Source: Prevotella herbatica
Lineage (GTDB): Bacteria > Bacteroidota > Bacteroidia > Bacteroidales > Bacteroidaceae
Direction of reading: 5' to 3'
Length of the DNA stretch: 64,000 nt
NCBI RefSeq assembly: GCF_017347605.1
Contig: NZ_AP024484.1
Location: 2,184,501-2,248,500, forward strand
The notes under the pieces are model-generated. The model was not told the DNA's origin, searched no databases, and was given only the letters and a program-made list of their open reading frames with translations. Numbering within the stretch: position 1 is the first letter of the stretch; the number at the start of each line of letters is the position of its first letter. Positions 9,710 to 18,591 of this stretch are shown one piece after another. A program made the position numbers and the translations under genes.

Positions 9710-11056
9710 ATGAAGCATTCTATAAAACTTTTGACCCTTCTCTTGGCGGTTATTCCTTTTATATCATGTAGCAGTGATAATGGAGGTAGCACAGTTAATG
9801 AAGCAAATATCACTTGTAGTATTGACCATATTTCAGCTTCAGCTTATAGCAAGACTTACAATATTGATGTGACTTGCTCACGTGGAGAGTGGACTGCTTA
9901 TGCATCTCCTTCAGACTGGATGGCTGTCACCGTAACTGGTTCTAATTCAAAAACAGGAACTGTTGCTGTGACCATTAATGACAATACTACTAGTGATTCT
10001 CGCACCGGTGAAATTATTGTAAAGTCAGGAACAACTCGTTATACAGTTCCTGTTACTCAAGCAGCTCCTTTAAAGGCATCGGTCAACAGTTTGGAACTTA
10101 TGTCTAAGGGTGAATCTCAGGATGTTGTCATTACAGGAAATGCTAATTGGACAGTTTCGTCTTCAGAAAGCTGGCTCACTGCAACAAAGGGTAGTAGCGG
10201 TCAACTTACAATAACAGCCAGAGCAAATCAAAATCTGATTTCACGTACAGCAAAAGTAGTTGTTAATGAAGGTGACGGTACTGGTAGTTTAACAATTAAT
10301 GTATCTCAGGAAAGTGCATCAGACGATAATGTTACAATTCCTGCAGGTTATAAGCTGGTTTGGCATGATGAATTTAATGATGGTACAACGTTGAATAATG
10401 ATTGGACCCATGAATCACAGCCATCTGGTTGGGTAAATAATGAATTACAAAACTATATAAATAGCAATAGTGTTACAAATCTTTCAGACGGTAAATTAAA
10501 TATAAATTGCTATAAGGGTAGCGATGGAAAGATATATTCTGGTCGTGTATATGCAAAAGCAGCTACAGGTTGGAGATATGGATATTTTGAGGCAAGAATA
10601 AAGTTACCAAAAGGCAAGGGCACATGGCCAGCTTTTTGGATGATGCCTTCTAATAATAATTTTACGACAAATCCTTGGCCTGCATGTGGAGAAATAGATA
10701 TAATGGAAGAAGTTGGCGTTGATGCAAATATTGTTTCTTCAACTATTCATTGCACAAAATACAACAATAATAATACCGCCATAGAACATGCAAGTAAACT
10801 TGTGGATTCTGCTGAATCTGAATATCATGTATATGGTTGTGAATGGAGTCCAGAATTTATTAGTTTTCTGGTTGATGGTGTGCAGATATTGAAATATAAT
10901 AACGATGGCACTAAAGAAGGTTGGCCTTTCAATACTGAATTTTATCCGATATTAAATCTAGCCTGGGGTGGTGACTGGGGCGGCTATAAAGGTGTTGACA
11001 ATACAGCTTTGCCAACTACAATGAAAGTTGATTATTTACGTATATTTCAAAAGTAA
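9710..11056 (+). CDS. GH16 endo-beta-glucanase lipoprotein with two BACON domains
   Basis: Encodes 448 aa. Lipoprotein signal with Cys20 (VIPFISC), so probably surface-anchored. Two BACON domains at about 35-118 and 120-202 (each with the WT...S..W pattern and a VTQAAP/VSQESA end). The GH16 catalytic domain spans about 210-448: LVWHDEFNDGT, GYFEARIKLPKGKGTWPAFW, and the active site GEIDIMEE with Glu328 nucleophile, Asp330 and Glu333 acid/base. The inserted Met (ExDxxE) is the laminarinase / beta-1,3- or mixed-linkage-glucanase form. The C-terminus is LPTTMKVDYLRIFQK, the usual GH16 end. It would cleave surface beta-glucan into oligosaccharides for the SusCD pair. 1,3-only versus mixed-linkage specificity cannot be told from sequence alone. 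Confidence 0.93.
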   Translation: MKHSIKLLTLLLAVIPFISCSSDNGGSTVNEANITCSIDHISASAYSKTYNIDVTCSRGEWTAYASPSDWMAVTVTGSNSKTGTVAVTINDNTTSDSRTGEIIVKSGTTRYTVPVTQAAPLKASVNSLELMSKGESQDVVITGNANWTVSSSESWLTATKGSSGQLTITARANQNLISRTAKVVVNEGDGTGSLTINVSQESASDDNVTIPAGYKLVWHDEFNDGTTLNNDWTHESQPSGWVNNELQNYINSNSVTNLSDGKLNINCYKGSDGKIYSGRVYAKAATGWRYGYFEARIKLPKGKGTWPAFWMMPSNNNFTTNPWPACGEIDIMEEVGVDANIVSSTIHCTKYNNNNTAIEHASKLVDSAESEYHVYGCEWSPEFISFLVDGVQILKYNNDGTKEGWPFNTEFYPILNLAWGGDWGGYKGVDNTALPTTMKVDYLRIFQK

Positions 11057-11073
11057 TAAATGTTTATCAGGAT

Positions 11074-13317
11074 ATGAATAAGAAAACAATAGTAATTCTG
11101 GCTATGTCTCTTCTTGCAATAAATGTCGGAGCACAGACAGAACAAATGAATAAATTCATTGATGGCTTGATGTCAAAAATGACTTTACGTGAAAAAATAG
11201 GTCAGTTAAATCTTATGGTTGCCGGTGATATTACTACAGGTGGTGCGATGGATACCAAGGTTGGTAGTGGAGTCGCTGACGGTTCTATAGGTGGTGTCTT
11301 TAATGTTAAGGGTGTGGATAAGATTCGCGCCCTTCAGGATATAGCTGTTAAGAAGACAAAGCATGGAATTCCACTTATAGTCGGAATGGATGTTGTTCAT
11401 GGATATGAAACAATTTTTCCAATTCCACTTGCTCTTTCTGCTAGTTGGGATCTTCAGGCTATTGAGCGTTGTGCTCAGATTTCAGCGATGGAAGCAAGTG
11501 CAGATGGCATAAACTGGACATATTCTCCAATGGTAGATATTGCTCTCGACCAACGTTGGGGCCGTGTTTCTGAGGGTGCTGGTGAAGATCCATATCTAGG
11601 TTCACGTATTGCAGAAACTATGGTTCGTGGATATCAAGGTGATTATAGCAAGAACTATAACATTATGGCTTGCCTTAAACATTTTGCTCTTTATGGAGCT
11701 GTGGAATCTGGAAAAGAATATAATACTGTTGATATGAGTAAAGTTCGCATGTATAATCAGTATTTTCCTCCATACAAAGCTGCCGTTGAAGCTGGTGTCG
11801 GTAGTGTGATGTCATCTTTCAATCTTATTGATGGCATTCCTGCTACTGCTAGCAATTGGTTGCTCAATGAAGTGTTGCGCAAACAGTGGAAGTTTGACGG
11901 ATTTGTTGTTACCGATTATGGTTCTATTGGAGAAATGGAAGCTCATGGCTTGGGTGATTTGAAGAGTAATTCAGCTATGGCTCTTAAGGCAGGCACTGAT
12001 ATGGATATGTGTTCACAAGGATTTATAAAAACTTTGGAACAAAGCGTGAATGATGGTTCAGTTTCTGTTTCAGATATTGATACTGCATGTCGCAGAGTCC
12101 TTGAGGCAAAATATAAACTTGGTTTGTTTCAAGACCCATATAAATATTTGGATAGCAAGCGCAGAAAGAAAGAAATATTTACTCAACAGAATAGAGATGA
12201 AGCTAGAAAAATTGCAGCTGAGACTTTTGTGTTGTTGAAAAATAAAGATAATATTCTTCCACTTAAGCATAGTCAGAAAGTCGCACTTGTTGGTCCGCTT
12301 GCAGATTCACGTATTAATATGGCTGGTACGTGGTGCGTAGCTTATACTCCTGATAGGTATAGTACACTGCGTGAAATTATGAAACCTGACTATTATGCTC
12401 AGGGCTCTAATGTGTATGCTGATGAGGCTACACAGAAAGCTGGTGAATTTGGAAAATCAATAAAACGTATTAATGATGCCGCTGCTTTAAAAGAGGCTCT
12501 TGATGCAGCGAATAAGGCAGATGTTATTGTGGCAGCGCTTGGTGAAACTGCAGAGATGAGTGGCGAATGTGCCAGCAGAAGCGATTTGTCATTGCCTGAC
12601 GTTCAAAAGAATCTTCTGAAAGAACTTGTTGCTACTGGCAAACCAGTTATTTTGCTAAATTTCTCAGGACGTGCCACAGAAATGAAGTGGGAAAGTGAGA
12701 ATGTCGATGCCATTATGAATGTATGGTTTGGAGGTTCAGAAACAGCAAGTGCGATATGTGATGTGTTATATGGTGATGTTAATCCAAGTGGAAAACTTAC
12801 CGTAAGTATGCCACAATCTACAGGGCAGGAACCTCTGTATTATAATCATCTACCAACAGGTCGCCCAGTGGCAGAGAACTCTAAAAGTTTTGTCAAATAT
12901 GCAAGCAATTACCTTGATGTGCGCAATGATGCTTTATACCCATTCGGATATGGTTTGAGTTATACAACTTTTTCATATAGTGATATTCGTTTAAGTTCAA
13001 ACGAAATGACACGTGACGGTAGTATTAAGGCTACTGTTACAGTTACCAACACTGGTAACAGAGATGGTGACGAAATAGTACAATTATATATACATGATAA
13101 GGTGGCGAGTATCTCTCGTCCTGTTAGAGAACTTAAAGGTTTTAAGAGAATACATCTTAAGGCTGGTGAAAGCAAGGAAGTTAGTTTTGATATTACTCCT
13201 GATTTATTAAAATTCTATGATGTAAATCTCAAAGAAGTTTTAGAACCAGGACAGTTTGATTTGATGATTGGCACAAGCAGTTTGAATAATAAGAGTACAT
13301 TATTTACGGTTAATTAG
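11074..13317 (+). CDS. GH3 beta-glucosidase (BglX-like), periplasmic
   Basis: Encodes 747 aa. It has a cleavable signal peptide (residues 1-20, LLAINVGAQ) without a lipobox, so it is probably periplasmic. Full GH3 architecture: TIM-barrel N-domain with CLKHFALYGAVESGKEYN (Lys202-His203 substrate-binding pair) and the nucleophile Asp281 in FDGFVVTDYGSIGEM; an alpha/beta sandwich (ALVGPLADSR, GECASRSDLSLPDVQ); and a C-terminal fibronectin-III-like domain from about 640 (ATVTVTNTGNRDGDEIVQLYI). It would release glucose from beta-gluco-oligosaccharides imported after GH16 cleavage. The gene starts 17 bp after the GH16 gene and ends in front of a terminator, closing the PUL operon. Confidence 0.95.
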   Translation: MNKKTIVILAMSLLAINVGAQTEQMNKFIDGLMSKMTLREKIGQLNLMVAGDITTGGAMDTKVGSGVADGSIGGVFNVKGVDKIRALQDIAVKKTKHGIPLIVGMDVVHGYETIFPIPLALSASWDLQAIERCAQISAMEASADGINWTYSPMVDIALDQRWGRVSEGAGEDPYLGSRIAETMVRGYQGDYSKNYNIMACLKHFALYGAVESGKEYNTVDMSKVRMYNQYFPPYKAAVEAGVGSVMSSFNLIDGIPATASNWLLNEVLRKQWKFDGFVVTDYGSIGEMEAHGLGDLKSNSAMALKAGTDMDMCSQGFIKTLEQSVNDGSVSVSDIDTACRRVLEAKYKLGLFQDPYKYLDSKRRKKEIFTQQNRDEARKIAAETFVLLKNKDNILPLKHSQKVALVGPLADSRINMAGTWCVAYTPDRYSTLREIMKPDYYAQGSNVYADEATQKAGEFGKSIKRINDAAALKEALDAANKADVIVAALGETAEMSGECASRSDLSLPDVQKNLLKELVATGKPVILLNFSGRATEMKWESENVDAIMNVWFGGSETASAICDVLYGDVNPSGKLTVSMPQSTGQEPLYYNHLPTGRPVAENSKSFVKYASNYLDVRNDALYPFGYGLSYTTFSYSDIRLSSNEMTRDGSIKATVTVTNTGNRDGDEIVQLYIHDKVASISRPVRELKGFKRIHLKAGESKEVSFDITPDLLKFYDVNLKEVLEPGQFDLMIGTSSLNNKSTLFTVN

Positions 13318-13325
13318 ATTGAATA

Positions 13326-13359
13326 ATCCCATCTTGACAACTGTCTTGATGGGATTTTT
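13326..13359 (+). terminator. Terminator closing the PUL operon
   Basis: ATCCCATC (13326-13333) pairs with GATGGGAT (13348-13355), with GAC/GTC extending the stem after an internal loop, then TTTTT. Confidence 0.88.
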
Positions 13360-13370
13360 ATGTGCAATAT

Positions 13371-13401
13371 TTTGCATTTGCTGATAAAAAGTCTATCTTT
13401 G
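13371..13401 (+). promoter_or_regulatory. Promoter of the PUL-linked regulator
   Basis: TTTG at 13371-13374, 19 bp, TATCTTTG at 13394-13401. It is an exact consensus, so the regulator is transcribed independently of the PUL operon. Confidence 0.8.
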
Positions 13402-13428
13402 CAACATATAATTTGCATCAAGCGTGAC

Positions 13429-15099
13429 ATGAATACATTTTCCATGAGAAAGAATATTTTATTATTAATCCTGTTTTTTATATGCATAAATGCATTTTCG
13501 CAATCCCATAATCTAGATTCAATATATAGTTGTCTGGATTATGAAATAATACATGCAAATAAATATGTAGCCAAAAAGAAGGCTGTTATAAATATATTAA
13601 AAAAGCAGTTGGAAAAAGCATCTGATAATACGTTGAAATATGCCGTTTGTTATCAGCTTTATGAAGAGTATAAACCATTTGAAAACAAAATGGCTATGTA
13701 TTATTTGGAGAGATGTCGCCATATTGCTGAAGCAAGTAATAATAGGAATAACGTAAATGAATGCTTGGCAAGACTTTCTCTGTGCTGCTCAAATACAGGT
13801 CTGTATGATGAAGCTGAAAAATTTTTATTGCAGATAAATGTTGATGAGCTGAACAAAAGTGGACTCGCTGTGTATTATCATGCACAGTATATTCTTAATA
13901 ATCAATTAGCATATTATACCAGTGTTGAATCCATGAAGCAAATATATAATGATAAATCTAAGGAATTTGAAAATAAATTGTTGGCATGTCTACCTGTTCA
14001 TAACAATTTAAGGTATCAAGTTTTGGAACTAAAACTTATATCAGAAGGTAAAATGCATCAATCAATGAAACTTAGCACAGAATGGCTTCATCACGTAAGG
14101 AAAGGATCTCATGAATATGCGATGATGGCTCTGTTCAGATATTTGGAGTACAAAGCTGTTCGTGACACAGCAAATATGATGTATTGGATAGCTGAGTCTG
14201 CGCTTGCTGATGTGCGTAATGGAGTTATGGATCAGGGGTCCATGTGGGAAATCGCGAATCAGCTGGAGGGATCTGGAGATATAGAACGTAGTTATCATTA
14301 TATAACTTTTACTAGTGATTGTGCAAATATATATGATTCACGTCAGAGAAGATGGCAGATTTCACCTTTGCTTGCAAGAATAGCAAAGAAGTATAAAACA
14401 GAAAGTGAACATAAGAATAACCAGTTGTTAATGGTTGCTTTATTTTCAGCTCTGTTGGCATTCATGTTTCTTGTTTCTGTATTTTATGTTAATAGTCAGC
14501 GTAAGCGACTGGCTTTGACAGGAAGAAAACTAAAGTATTCAAATGCCCAGTTACATGAAATTAATTCAAAACTATCTGAACTAAATCGGCAGTTAGCTTC
14601 GAGTATAGCAAAACTAGGTGAGTCTAATCGTGTGAAAGAGGAGTATATTGGACGGTTTATGGGATTGTGCTCGTTGTATGTAGACAAGATTGAGGATTTC
14701 CGTAGAATGGTGAACAAGAGGGTAAAGAATAGACAGTTTGAAGAGCTGTTTAAGGAAACAAGGTCTACCTCTTTAAAGGAAAAGGAACTTGACGAATTAT
14801 ATACAAACTTTGATGATGCTTTTCTTCATTTGTTTCCTACTTTTGTAGAGGAATTTAATGCTTTGCTTATCCCTAAAGAGAGAATTATGCTCACTGATGA
14901 TGGGCACATGCCTGTATCTCTTCGCATCTTTGCATTGATAAGAGTTGGCATAGAGGATAGCTCAAAGATTGCAGAGTTCTTGCATTATTCTGTAAATACA
15001 ATTTATAATTATAAAGCACGTGTGAAGAATAGTGCGATAAGTGATCGTGAGGATTTTGAAAAAAGGATAAAGAAACTTGGTGCGCAAAATAATGATTGA
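13429..15099 (+). CDS. Membrane-bound regulator, TPR-like sensor plus helix-turn-helix (DUF6377 type)
   Basis: Encodes about 556 aa from ATG 13429; ATG 13444 (MRKNILLLILFF) is also possible. An upstream ATG at 13360 precedes the promoter and is rejected. Layout: signal/anchor helix 1-25 (ending NAFSQ), helical TPR-like repeats about 30-325, a transmembrane helix near 345-365 (LLMVALFSALLAFMFLVSVF), a coiled coil (LKYSNAQLHEINSKLSELNR), and a C-terminal domain ending in a LuxR-like HTH (IEDSSKIAEFLHYSVNTIYN). This is the Bacteroidetes DUF6377 arrangement, reminiscent of SusR-type regulators that sense glycan in the periplasm. Its position right after the PUL suggests it controls that operon. 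It is not a hybrid two-component system: no kinase or receiver domain is visible. Confidence 0.8.
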   Translation: MNTFSMRKNILLLILFFICINAFSQSHNLDSIYSCLDYEIIHANKYVAKKKAVINILKKQLEKASDNTLKYAVCYQLYEEYKPFENKMAMYYLERCRHIAEASNNRNNVNECLARLSLCCSNTGLYDEAEKFLLQINVDELNKSGLAVYYHAQYILNNQLAYYTSVESMKQIYNDKSKEFENKLLACLPVHNNLRYQVLELKLISEGKMHQSMKLSTEWLHHVRKGSHEYAMMALFRYLEYKAVRDTANMMYWIAESALADVRNGVMDQGSMWEIANQLEGSGDIERSYHYITFTSDCANIYDSRQRRWQISPLLARIAKKYKTESEHKNNQLLMVALFSALLAFMFLVSVFYVNSQRKRLALTGRKLKYSNAQLHEINSKLSELNRQLASSIAKLGESNRVKEEYIGRFMGLCSLYVDKIEDFRRMVNKRVKNRQFEELFKETRSTSLKEKELDELYTNFDDAFLHLFPTFVEEFNALLIPKERIMLTDDGHMPVSLRIFALIRVGIEDSSKIAEFLHYSVNTIYNYKARVKNSAISDREDFEKRIKKLGAQNND

Positions 15100-15139
15100 T
15101 ATTATGCGATTATTATTCGACATTATAAATAAAAATTAT

Positions 15140-15147
15140 TAAATTTG
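15140..15147 (+). promoter_or_regulatory. -7 box of the deoxynucleoside kinase pair
   Basis: TAAATTTG, 20 nt before the GTG start at 15168; the -33 region is weak. Confidence 0.55.
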
Positions 15148-15167
15148 CAGCCAAAAATCTGAATAAC

Positions 15168-15788
15168 GTGCATATAGCAATAGCTGGAAACATCGGAAGC
15201 GGTAAAACTACACTCACGGAACTGCTGGCAAAATATTATGGTTGGGCTCCTAAATATGAGGCTGTAGACTATAATCCATATCTTGAGGACTATTATAAAA
15301 ATATTCCAAGATGGTCGTTTAATATGGAAGTGTTTTTCCTTAAAGAGCGGTTCAAGGATCTGCTTAATATGAAACAAGAAGCAACCGCCAAAACTACTAT
15401 TCAGGATAGGTCTATTTATGAAGGTGTATATGTGTTTACAGCTAACAATTATAAGATGGGCAATCTGGACCAGCGTGATTTTGATACCTATATGGAACTT
15501 TTTAATTCCATGACAATGGTTCTTGACTATCCCGATCTAATGATTTATCTTAAATCGAGTGTTCCGCATTTGGTGAAGAATATCCAAAAGCGTGGACGCG
15601 ACTATGAACAGAAAATACCTTTGGAGTATCTTGAAAATTTAAATGGATTATACAAAGACTTTATATATAATAAGTATAAAGGAAAACTGCTTGTAGTGGA
15701 TGTTGATGATATTGATTATCAAAACAACAAAAAAGATTTTGCGGGAATAATAGACAGGATTGACGCAACATTGTTCGGACTCTTTTAA
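15168..15788 (+). CDS. Deoxynucleoside kinase, first of a tandem pair
   Basis: Encodes 206 aa. It phosphorylates deoxynucleosides to monophosphates for salvage in the cytoplasm. P-loop GNIGSGKTT at 7-15. PRWSFNMEVFFLKERF contains the conserved aromatic/acidic substrate-site region. TIQDRSIYEGVYVF carries the D-R-S motif of the dNK family, and the lid is KRGRDYEQKI. The start is GTG at 15168, because HIAIAGNIGSGKTTLT aligns exactly with the ATG-started N-terminus of the next gene. It lies 21 bp before its paralogue. Base specificity (dA/dG/dC/T) cannot be assigned by eye. Confidence 0.9.
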   Translation: MHIAIAGNIGSGKTTLTELLAKYYGWAPKYEAVDYNPYLEDYYKNIPRWSFNMEVFFLKERFKDLLNMKQEATAKTTIQDRSIYEGVYVFTANNYKMGNLDQRDFDTYMELFNSMTMVLDYPDLMIYLKSSVPHLVKNIQKRGRDYEQKIPLEYLENLNGLYKDFIYNKYKGKLLVVDVDDIDYQNNKKDFAGIIDRIDATLFGLF

Positions 15789-15809
15789 TTAATTGAAAAT
15801 TATTTTATT

Positions 15810-16430
15810 ATGCATATAGCAATAGCTGGAAATATCGGTAGTGGCAAGACTACGCTTACAAAAATGCTTGCCAAGAGATTTGGATGGAACCCTAGATTTG
15901 AACCTGTTGATAATAATCCGTATTTGGCTGATTTTTATGTTGATATGAAAAGATGGTCATTCAATCTACAGGTGTATTTTCTCAATAAGCGTTTTAAGGA
16001 GGTTGTTGAAATATCAAAGAGCGAGGAGACTATTATTCAGGACCGTACTATTTTTGAGGATGCTTGCATCTTTGCTCCTAATCTTCATGGTATGGGAATG
16101 ATGAGTGATCGTGACTTCGCTAACTATTCTGATCTATTCGATCTTATGATTTCGCTTGTAGACTTACCTGATTTAATGATTTATATCCGTTCTAGTATTC
16201 CTACTCTTGTTAGTCATATTGAGAAGCGTGGAAGGGATTTTGAGAAGAGCATCCGTATTGATTATCTTACAGGACTTAATAATAGATATGAGAATTGGAT
16301 AAAGGGTTATAAGGGACACCTGATAATAATAGATGGTGACAATGTTGATTTTGAAAACCGCCCACAGGATTTCCAAATAATCACAGATCAGATTGATGCT
16401 GAATTATATGGATTGTTCCCAATAAAATAG
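15810..16430 (+). CDS. Deoxynucleoside kinase, second of a tandem pair
   Basis: Encodes 206 aa, the same length as the upstream paralogue and alike throughout. The first 16 residues are identical, then the two diverge in substrate-site positions (for example RWSFNLQVYFLNKRF and QDRTIFEDACIF in place of QDRSIYEGVYVF). P-loop GNIGSGKTT, DRT motif and lid KRGRDFEKSI are intact, so both copies look catalytically competent. Lactobacilli carry adjacent dAK/dGK genes whose products form a heterodimer. A similar division of labour is plausible here but is inference. Confidence 0.9.
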   Translation: MHIAIAGNIGSGKTTLTKMLAKRFGWNPRFEPVDNNPYLADFYVDMKRWSFNLQVYFLNKRFKEVVEISKSEETIIQDRTIFEDACIFAPNLHGMGMMSDRDFANYSDLFDLMISLVDLPDLMIYIRSSIPTLVSHIEKRGRDFEKSIRIDYLTGLNNRYENWIKGYKGHLIIIDGDNVDFENRPQDFQIITDQIDAELYGLFPIK

Positions 16431-16440
16431 AAAGAAATAT

Positions 16441-16541
16441 TAAATGTAATCAGCATGACTAATGCTTGTTACATTTAAACCATTACAAAATAAACAAAGA
16501 TGGCTAAGAACATTACATACTGGGTTCTTAGCCATTTTTTA
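16441..16541 (+). terminator. Two stem-loops ending the kinase operon
   Basis: First hairpin: TAAATGTAA (16441-16449) / TTACATTTA (16469-16477) with an inner AGCAT/ATGCT, no T-run. Second: ATGGCTAAGAAC (16500-16511) / GTTCTTAGCCAT (16524-16535), 12 bp perfect, then TTTTTT, a canonical terminator. Confidence 0.88.
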
Positions 16542-16990
16542 TCCAGTTTGTAATTATAGAAATATACATATTTGCTGATATGTTTTTTCTTGCAAGGCAT
16601 TTTACTTAATCCATTGGTAAATTATTTGCTTTTTTGTTATTTAGCTACGAAGCTACTGCATATCTGGCAAAGCTTATAAACGTAGGGCAGAGGACTATAT
16701 GCAGCTTGTAGAATTTAGCAACGCCATGCTACGTAAACTTGTGTTGTTTTAACGATGGGATGTGTTATATAAGTAAATTTTTCAAAGAACCGTTGACTAT
16801 ATCTGAGGGACTGAGGATGTTTAAATAGATACAGTAAACAGAATCAGAATTATCAAGCTTGTTAAACTATTCTGCCGAATCCCGCTGAATTCTCGGCAAA
16901 GATACTGCGAAAAATTTGTCCATGCAATCAGAATTAGGTTAGCTTGTTAGCCAAAGTTTTAATTACTGGGTTGCAATACATTGTAATACA
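16542..16990. other. Non-coding region with a degenerate repeat copy
   Basis: There is no credible gene. Around 16835-16895 the order AGAATCA..., ATCAAGCTTGTT, TCTGCCGAA..., CGCTGAATTC resembles a decayed copy of the 74-bp repeat unit found at 36.8-37.25 kb. Confidence 0.35.
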
Positions 16991-17433
16991 CGTGCGCATG
17001 TATGCGCACACTCTGAGTTTTTCGTAAAAACAAGTGTCGAAGTGTCTATCTATTGATTCTCAACTTATTAGAACTCTTTTCGGGTCGAATTAAGTGTCGG
17101 TTATTCGTCGGTAAAATATGGGTGAAATTTTCCTCATATTGCATTGTGCTTTACGAAGGATTTCGATGCGTTTTGCGATGTTTTGCAATCCGTTTTACGA
17201 AGAAATGCATTACGTTTTGCGATGCTTTAGAAGGTAAAACATCGTAGAAACGTCTGCGTTTCTACGTGCAAACGTTTCCGTTTCTATATAGAAACGAATG
17301 CAAAACTCGATATTTGACGGTCGGGTCACCGTCACTTTAATTAGTTAAATTCGTCGATAAAATGTTGATATTCACTACGTTGACATTTCGACACTTATAT
17401 TTTTCAAAACCCTTAGTGCGCGCGTATGCACGA
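16991..17433. repeat. Palindromic non-coding element with internal repeats
   Basis: Arms at 16991-17122 and 17306-17433 are imperfect inverted repeats. Reading the right arm on the other strand gives the same order of blocks as the left: GTGTCGAA(G/A)TGTC, TCAAC, AATTAAAGTG or AATTAAGTG, and TATGCGCAC or TACGCGCGCAC. The 183-bp core has direct repeats of GTTTTGCGATG and strong hairpins, including GTAGAAACG/CGTTTCTAC (17244-17265) and CGTTTCTATATAGAAACG (17279-17296). The short ORFs inside use atypical composition and are not credible. The layout suggests a MITE-like or deletion-derivative element. Part of the core (CAAACGTTTCCGTTTCTA) recurs in the iteron array at 53.1 kb. Confidence 0.6.
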
Positions 17434-17549
17434 ACATTATATATGCAGAAATATATCTCAATTATGAATTCAGAGTTAGCGTGACGCTGATGAAATGATA
17501 TGTTTAATAAAATGGAGTTACCAGATTTATCCAATAACTCCATTTTATT

Positions 17550-18590
17550 TTATTCTAAAGGCTCTGTCTTTAGTTCGTCTGCATTTCCTGTAACAGGATT
17601 AAGTACAATATGGGTGGTGAATTTTTTTCCAAAGAGTTCGCCACTTATTGATTCCGTACGACCGAATTGTGCAGCATATATATCAAAGCTTTTGTAAGGC
17701 TTGTTGCCGTCATACAATGATAAACGTATACTTCCTGGTAGATTTACGTAAACGCCACAATCGTCTTTACTCTTCTTTGTATCAATATCAAGTTTGAGTG
17801 GTGGAATGCTATGTAGGTCAGTAACACTTATGTAGATAGGTCGTCCAGACAAATCATCTGAATCAACGAATCCTAACTTACGAGAGAAGCGGAATAAAAC
17901 CTGTTTGTTTACTTCTTTTTCAGGAATGAAAGTTATAACTTTCTCGATGGTATCTTTTACAATTGTACCTTCAAATACTTGCATCAGGGCATTTTCTTGT
18001 TTATTCAGGTTTGCAAGCATAATCTTTAATTGCTCTCCATCTTTTGGCATGAAGTCAGCTTCACCACGTGACAATTGATTTCTGCTCTCGCGAATATCAT
18101 AAATGTCCTGTGCAATAAGTTCTGCCATTTTTGCTTTTGAACCAGCAGAAAGAATATCGGAATTCATAAAATCACGTGGATTCACAGCTGCTGGTTTTGG
18201 AGATGCTTTGAAGTCCTTTACAATTTCTATTGTTTTAGGTTCCGCATTTATAGCCAGTAGCATCCCATTGGCATATTTGTTAATGCGAATGATGCTATGC
18301 TTTTTATCAACAATTGCAGTATGTTGCTTTGTCGTGTCTGGTATGCCGTAGCTGTTGCTAGTAGTATTTAGAATACGATATGCGACCGACGGATTTTCGT
18401 CCGTGTTCTGCATCTTCATATATTTCTCTGCATATACAGCCAGTTCGCCTGGAGTATATGTAGTCTTCTCTATAAGTATTCTGAATTGCACGGCAGTCTT
18501 AGGAAGAAAATACGTTGTTCCTTCTACTGGTTGTTGTGCATTGGCATTAAGAGCCATGGCACATAATATAAAAGTAATTATCTTTTTCAT
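17550..18590 (-). CDS. DUF4831 family secreted protein
   Basis: Encodes 346 aa from the ATG at 18590 (MKKIITFILCAMALNANAQ signal peptide); an ATG three codons upstream would overlap nnr. Mature features match the Bacteroidetes DUF4831 family: YFLPKTAVQFRILIEKTTYTPGE near the N-terminus, IAQDIYDIRESRNQLSRGEAD in the middle, and a C-terminal half rich in beta strands (KQVLFRFSRKLGFVDSDDLSG). The molecular function is unknown. It lies 1 bp downstream of the nnr stop on the same strand, so it is almost certainly co-transcribed and perhaps translationally coupled. An envelope role is only an inference from the signal peptide. Confidence 0.85.
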   Translation of the reverse strand: MKKIITFILCAMALNANAQQPVEGTTYFLPKTAVQFRILIEKTTYTPGELAVYAEKYMKMQNTDENPSVAYRILNTTSNSYGIPDTTKQHTAIVDKKHSIIRINKYANGMLLAINAEPKTIEIVKDFKASPKPAAVNPRDFMNSDILSAGSKAKMAELIAQDIYDIRESRNQLSRGEADFMPKDGEQLKIMLANLNKQENALMQVFEGTIVKDTIEKVITFIPEKEVNKQVLFRFSRKLGFVDSDDLSGRPIYISVTDLHSIPPLKLDIDTKKSKDDCGVYVNLPGSIRLSLYDGNKPYKSFDIYAAQFGRTESISGELFGKKFTTHIVLNPVTGNADELKTEPLE

Positions 18591-18591
18591 A

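Noticed and set aside
17053..17247. 64-codon ORF in the palindromic element
   Set aside because: Composition follows the repeat core; it has no promoter and no recognisable domain.
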